DNA of 61,000 nucleotides. It comes from Neocallimastix lanati (nom. inval.). Taxonomy: Eukaryota > Neocallimastigomycota > Neocallimastigomycetes > Neocallimastigales > Neocallimastigaceae. The stretch covers positions 64,001 through 125,000 of the forward strand of contig JACVTC010000168.1 of assembly GCA_016946835.1 (NCBI GenBank), in the 5' to 3' direction. A program made the position numbers and the translations under genes. The notes beneath the pieces are model-generated. The model worked only from the letters and a program-made list of their open reading frames with translations. It made no database searches and was not told the DNA's origin. The stretch's first letter is position 1. Every line of letters starts with the position of its first letter. Positions 58,037 to 61,000 of this stretch are shown piece after piece.

Positions 58037-58106
58037 TCTATTTTGTTACTCTCATTTTTACTATAAATATATAATGGCGTTTCCTTATTATACTCAAAAT
58101 CTTATA
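57471..58106. other. A/T-rich spacer, no gene seen
   Basis: This is the 3' flank of the ankyrin gene, with (TA)n at about 57658-57679 and 58002-58033. Nothing else is visible. Confidence 0.6.
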
Positions 58107-59648
58107 TTAAAATTTTATTATAGCTCGGTTTCCATACTTATTTTTTTTTTTTTTTTTTATTTTATTCATATCTGCTCCATGTTCAATTAAATATGTTATT
58201 ATTGCTTCATTTCCATCTAAACATGCACTAAATATTGGAGTGTCACCATCCTTATTTTCTTTATTTATATCTGCTCCATGTTCAACTAAGTATTTTACCA
58301 ACGTTTCATTTCCATCTAAACATGCACTAAATATTGGAGTGTCACCATCCTTATTTTCTTTATTTATATCTGTTCCATGTTCAACTAAGTATTTTACCAA
58401 CGTTTCATTTCTATTTTTACAGGCATAAAATAATGGCGTTTCACCATACCTATTTTCTTTATTCATATCTGCTCCATGTTCAACCAAATATTTTATCATT
58501 GCTTTATTTCCTTGAATACATACATCAAATATTGGTGTATACCCATTCTCATTTTCTTTATTAATGTCTAATCCAAATTCAACTAAATATTTTACCACTG
58601 CTTTATTTCCACTTTTACAGGCACAAAATAATGGCGTTTCATCATACCTATTTTCTTTATTTATATCTGCTCCAAGTTCTATTAAATATTTTACCAATGC
58701 TTTATTTCCACTTTTACAGGCATAAAATAATGGCGTTTCATCATACCTATTTTCTTTATTTATATCTGCTCCAAGTTCTATTAAATATTTTACCAACGCT
58801 CTATTTCCACTTTTACAGGCATAAAATAATGACGTTTCACCATCCTTATCTTCTTTATTTATATCTGCTCCAAGTTCAACTAAGTATTTTACCAATGTTT
58901 CATTTCCTTTTTTACAGGCATAAAATAATGGCGTTTCATCATACCTATTTTCTTTATTTATATCTGCTCCAAGTTCAATTAAATATTTTATCAATGCTTC
59001 ATTTCCACTTTTACTGGTTATTAATAATGGCGTTTCACCATTTTCACTTTCTTTATTTATATCTGCTCCAAGTTCAACTAAGTATTTTACCAATGCCTCA
59101 TTTCCATTTTTACAGGCATAAAATAATGGTGTTTCGCCATACCAATTTTCTTTATTTATATCTGCACCATGTTCAACTAAAAACTTTACTTTTATAATAT
59201 TTATATTATTTTTATTGCATTCATTAAATAAATATTTTCCACTGTTACGTAAATTATAATTATCTTTTATTGAAATTTTATATTTTTTTTCTGAAATTTG
59301 TTGTTTTAAATCAGTTAAAGATATCTTCGTTTTATTTTTATAATATAATAATATATCTAAAATAAATTTATTATCATATAAGTTTATATTTTCAAAAATA
59401 ATATCAAGTAAAGAAATCTCATCATCCTTTAATAATTTCTTTAATAGAATTGATGAAATATTAAAATATTTTAAACAATTGTTTATTATAAAACGAAGTC
59501 GCTCAGTAGATAGTAAGGAGTGGGTATACATTTCAAAAATAATATCAATTTCATTATTCTCATTATTATTTTTGATTAATTTTTCAATTTCATTAATATC
59601 TTCATTGTCTATAACAGATATATATGATTCAATGTTAAAATTATTCAT
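58107..59648 (-). CDS. ankyrin-repeat protein
   Basis: A single open frame of 513 residues starting MNNFNIESYI. Residues 1-150 are a charged helical region without a recognised domain. From about residue 152 come ten full 33-residue ankyrin repeats with the consensus KYLVELGADINKENRYGETP then LFYACKSGNEALV, and a truncated eleventh ending in a Lys run and GNRAIIKF-stop. Ankyrin repeats mediate protein-protein contacts; no catalytic, membrane or signal segment is attached, so it is probably a cytosolic adaptor. Repeats 3-6 and 8-10 are nearly identical to one another in DNA, pointing to recent unit duplication. The last repeat ends at a poly(A) stretch (about 58139-58158), so slippage may have created the present stop. 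Confidence 0.88.
   Translation of the reverse strand: MNNFNIESYISVIDNEDINEIEKLIKNNNENNEIDIIFEMYTHSLLSTERLRFIINNCLKYFNISSILLKKLLKDDEISLLDIIFENINLYDNKFILDILLYYKNKTKISLTDLKQQISEKKYKISIKDNYNLRNSGKYLFNECNKNNINIIKVKFLVEHGADINKENWYGETPLFYACKNGNEALVKYLVELGADINKESENGETPLLITSKSGNEALIKYLIELGADINKENRYDETPLFYACKKGNETLVKYLVELGADINKEDKDGETSLFYACKSGNRALVKYLIELGADINKENRYDETPLFYACKSGNKALVKYLIELGADINKENRYDETPLFCACKSGNKAVVKYLVEFGLDINKENENGYTPIFDVCIQGNKAMIKYLVEHGADMNKENRYGETPLFYACKNRNETLVKYLVEHGTDINKENKDGDTPIFSACLDGNETLVKYLVEHGADINKENKDGDTPIFSACLDGNEAIITYLIEHGADMNKIKKKKKNKYGNRAIIKF
58190..59180. repeat. 99-bp tandem units encoding the ankyrin repeats
   Basis: Ten successive 99-bp units with high nucleotide identity, including shared third-codon positions. 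The plus-strand open frames across this region are shadows of the periodicity. Confidence 0.88.
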
Positions 59649-60258
59649 TCTTTTTTTTTTAAAAAATATATATATATATATAAATATTTATGTATATATA
59701 TTTAATTTATTGTTTTATTCTTTCCTTTATTCTTCCTTTCTAAATAATAGTAAAATTAAAAGTGATTTAAAAAATTTTTTTTATAAAAAAAAAAAAAAAC
59801 ATAACTACAGAATTCATTGATTTAAATTTTTCTCTTTATTAAAATTTATTGTTATACTTTCTTTATAAAAAAAAAAATATGGTATTGATAAAGAATCAAC
59901 ATAATTACTTGTTTAATTATTTTTAGTGTTGATGACGCAACTGCTTGGTATTACCATTCACTTTTTAATGTGTCTTATATATAAAGTGTAAAATTCATAA
60001 GTTCTTTTTATCTTCAATTTCTGTTGTTTTCTATTAAAAAAAAAAATAAATAAATAAAATATAAAAAATTCAAAATAAAAAAAATATATATATAAAAAAT
60101 ATAATTAATTAATGTACACACAAAAATCAATTTAAATGAACATGTCAATTATTATTTTTTAATTTATTTATTTATTTAATTTTAATTTTTTTATTTTTTA
60201 TTATTTTTAATATTTATATAATTTTTAATTTTAATTGATTTAAATAAAATTATATAAC

Positions 60259-60311
<53 letters not shown>

Positions 60312-60585
60312 CATAATAAAGTTTTTAAGAAATTATATAAATTTTTAATTATACATGTGTAAAAATAAAAAAAAAAAAAAAAAATAAAATAAAATAAAAT
60401 AAAATAAAATAAAATAAAATAAAATAAAATAAAATAAAATAAAATAAAATAAAATAAAATAAAATAAAATAAAAAAAAAAAAATAAAATAAAATAAAATA
60501 AAAATAATAAAAATATATATATATATATATATAAGTTATTATTGCTTTTAATTGAAGATATATTTAAATATTTTGAATAAATTTT

Positions 60586-60619
<34 letters not shown>
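59649..60619. other. spacer with simple repeats
   Basis: This is the 5' flank of the ankyrin gene. It contains poly(A) of about 50 bases (60260-60309), (AAAAT)n for about 110 bases (60381-60499), (TA)n near 60514-60532 and poly(A) at about 60588-60617. A GTTGATGACGCAACTGC patch with a TATATATAAAG nearby (59930-59990) is the only non-A/T-only element. Its role is unknown. Confidence 0.65.
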
Positions 60620-60621
<2 letters not shown>

Positions 60622-61000
60622 AGACGTTCTTTACTCTGAATATCATACTACTAAAATTGGAAATTACCAATTTTAAAGTAATGTTCCTTCAATTTTAACT
60701 GGGAACCTCTGCTGTCTGTACCTTTCAAAGGGAAATGAATGAAATTTTATTTCCTTATATTGGAGAATTTGTTTTTTTTAAGTTTTATTAATGATATCAT
60801 AATTTATTTAAAATCTGTAACAAGTTATTTCTAAATGTGAAACATATCAACTTAATAAATCTCATCTATATCCAAAGTCAACCGAAGATACTCCAACTGA
60901 AGTGGAAAGGACCCTTTACACATCTTAGTCTTGATATTATTGAACCTAGAAAAAAAAGTTTCTAATACTAACTAGTACGTTATAGTAGTAGTAGATTAAG
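60620..61000 (+). mobile_element. decayed Ty3/gypsy pol fragment with an internal deletion
   Basis: Plus-strand pieces match the pol at 10931-14935. About 60640-60770 reads TTKIGNYQF, then TFQREMNEILFPYIGEFVF with a frame change between (reverse transcriptase). About 60837-60960 reads CETYQLNKSHLYP, then GPFTHLSLDIIEP (integrase zinc finger to the first catalytic Asp). The roughly 1 kb normally between them is missing. The fragment runs off the window. Confidence 0.8.

Noticed and set aside
58190-59180. CRISPR-like regular repeats
   Set aside because: The 99-bp units are coding ankyrin repeats with no spacers, in a eukaryotic genome.
58631-59197. 188-codon plus-strand frame with periodic YFLYLYLLQ motifs
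   Set aside because: It is the antisense shadow of the ankyrin repeat array.
60349-60588. Phe/Ile/Leu-rich open frame
   Set aside because: It is produced by (AAAAT)n and poly(A) on the opposite strand.

Overview
This window looks like nuclear DNA of an anaerobic gut fungus (Neocallimastigomycota: the Piromyces, Anaeromyces and Neocallimastix group). The evidence is extreme A+T content with long homopolymers and (ATT)n tracts, short A/T-rich GT-AG introns, intergenic regions that are almost pure A/T, ankyrin and low-complexity expansions, and LTR retrotransposons beside giant polyketide-synthase-like genes. The taxon is inferred from style and was not searched.

Layout. 1-5723 (+): 3' part of a many-exon, multi-pass membrane protein resembling TmcB/TmcC-type proteins; exon phases from 1948 to the stop were checked by hand. 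5724-9560: A/T-rich spacer with a decayed Ty1/copia end. 9561-18102: a tRNA-derived SINE with 14-bp target duplications, abutting a complete, young-looking Ty3/gypsy element (two about 865-bp LTRs, PBS, gag, pol and a textbook -1 frameshift signal). 18103-22487: spacer with palindromes upstream of the next gene. 22488-31217 (+): the most unusual locus, a three-exon gene for about 2,720 residues that joins an LCB1-like alpha-oxoamine-synthase domain to a polyketide-synthase body (KS remnant, AT-like, DH, ER-like, KR) and ends in a crotonase-like domain where the acyl carrier protein should be. 32093-35841 and 52420-56292: two copies of one MULE-type DNA transposon, each with an exact 9-bp target duplication; the first has a broken transposase, the second an intact one. 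37012-45201 (-): a 12-exon gene for a 1,386-residue helical-repeat-like protein whose sixth intron is about 1.36 kb of (TAA)n. 45202-52419: a graveyard of copia, chromodomain Ty3/gypsy and MITE-like debris. 56293-58106: mostly spacer with possible gene fragments. 58107-59648 (-): an ankyrin-repeat protein. 60620-61000: a decayed Ty3/gypsy fragment.

How the genes work together. No operon-like logic is expected or seen. The candidate for an undescribed system is the 22488-31217 gene. Its motifs suggest that only the DH and KR domains keep all their catalytic residues. The PLP lysine, KS, AT nucleophile, ER nucleotide loop, ACP and crotonase glutamates are missing or replaced. It could be a scaffold or partner subunit that uses DH/KR chemistry on an acyl or sphingoid-like substrate supplied in trans. 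That reading is inference and needs structural and phylogenetic tests.
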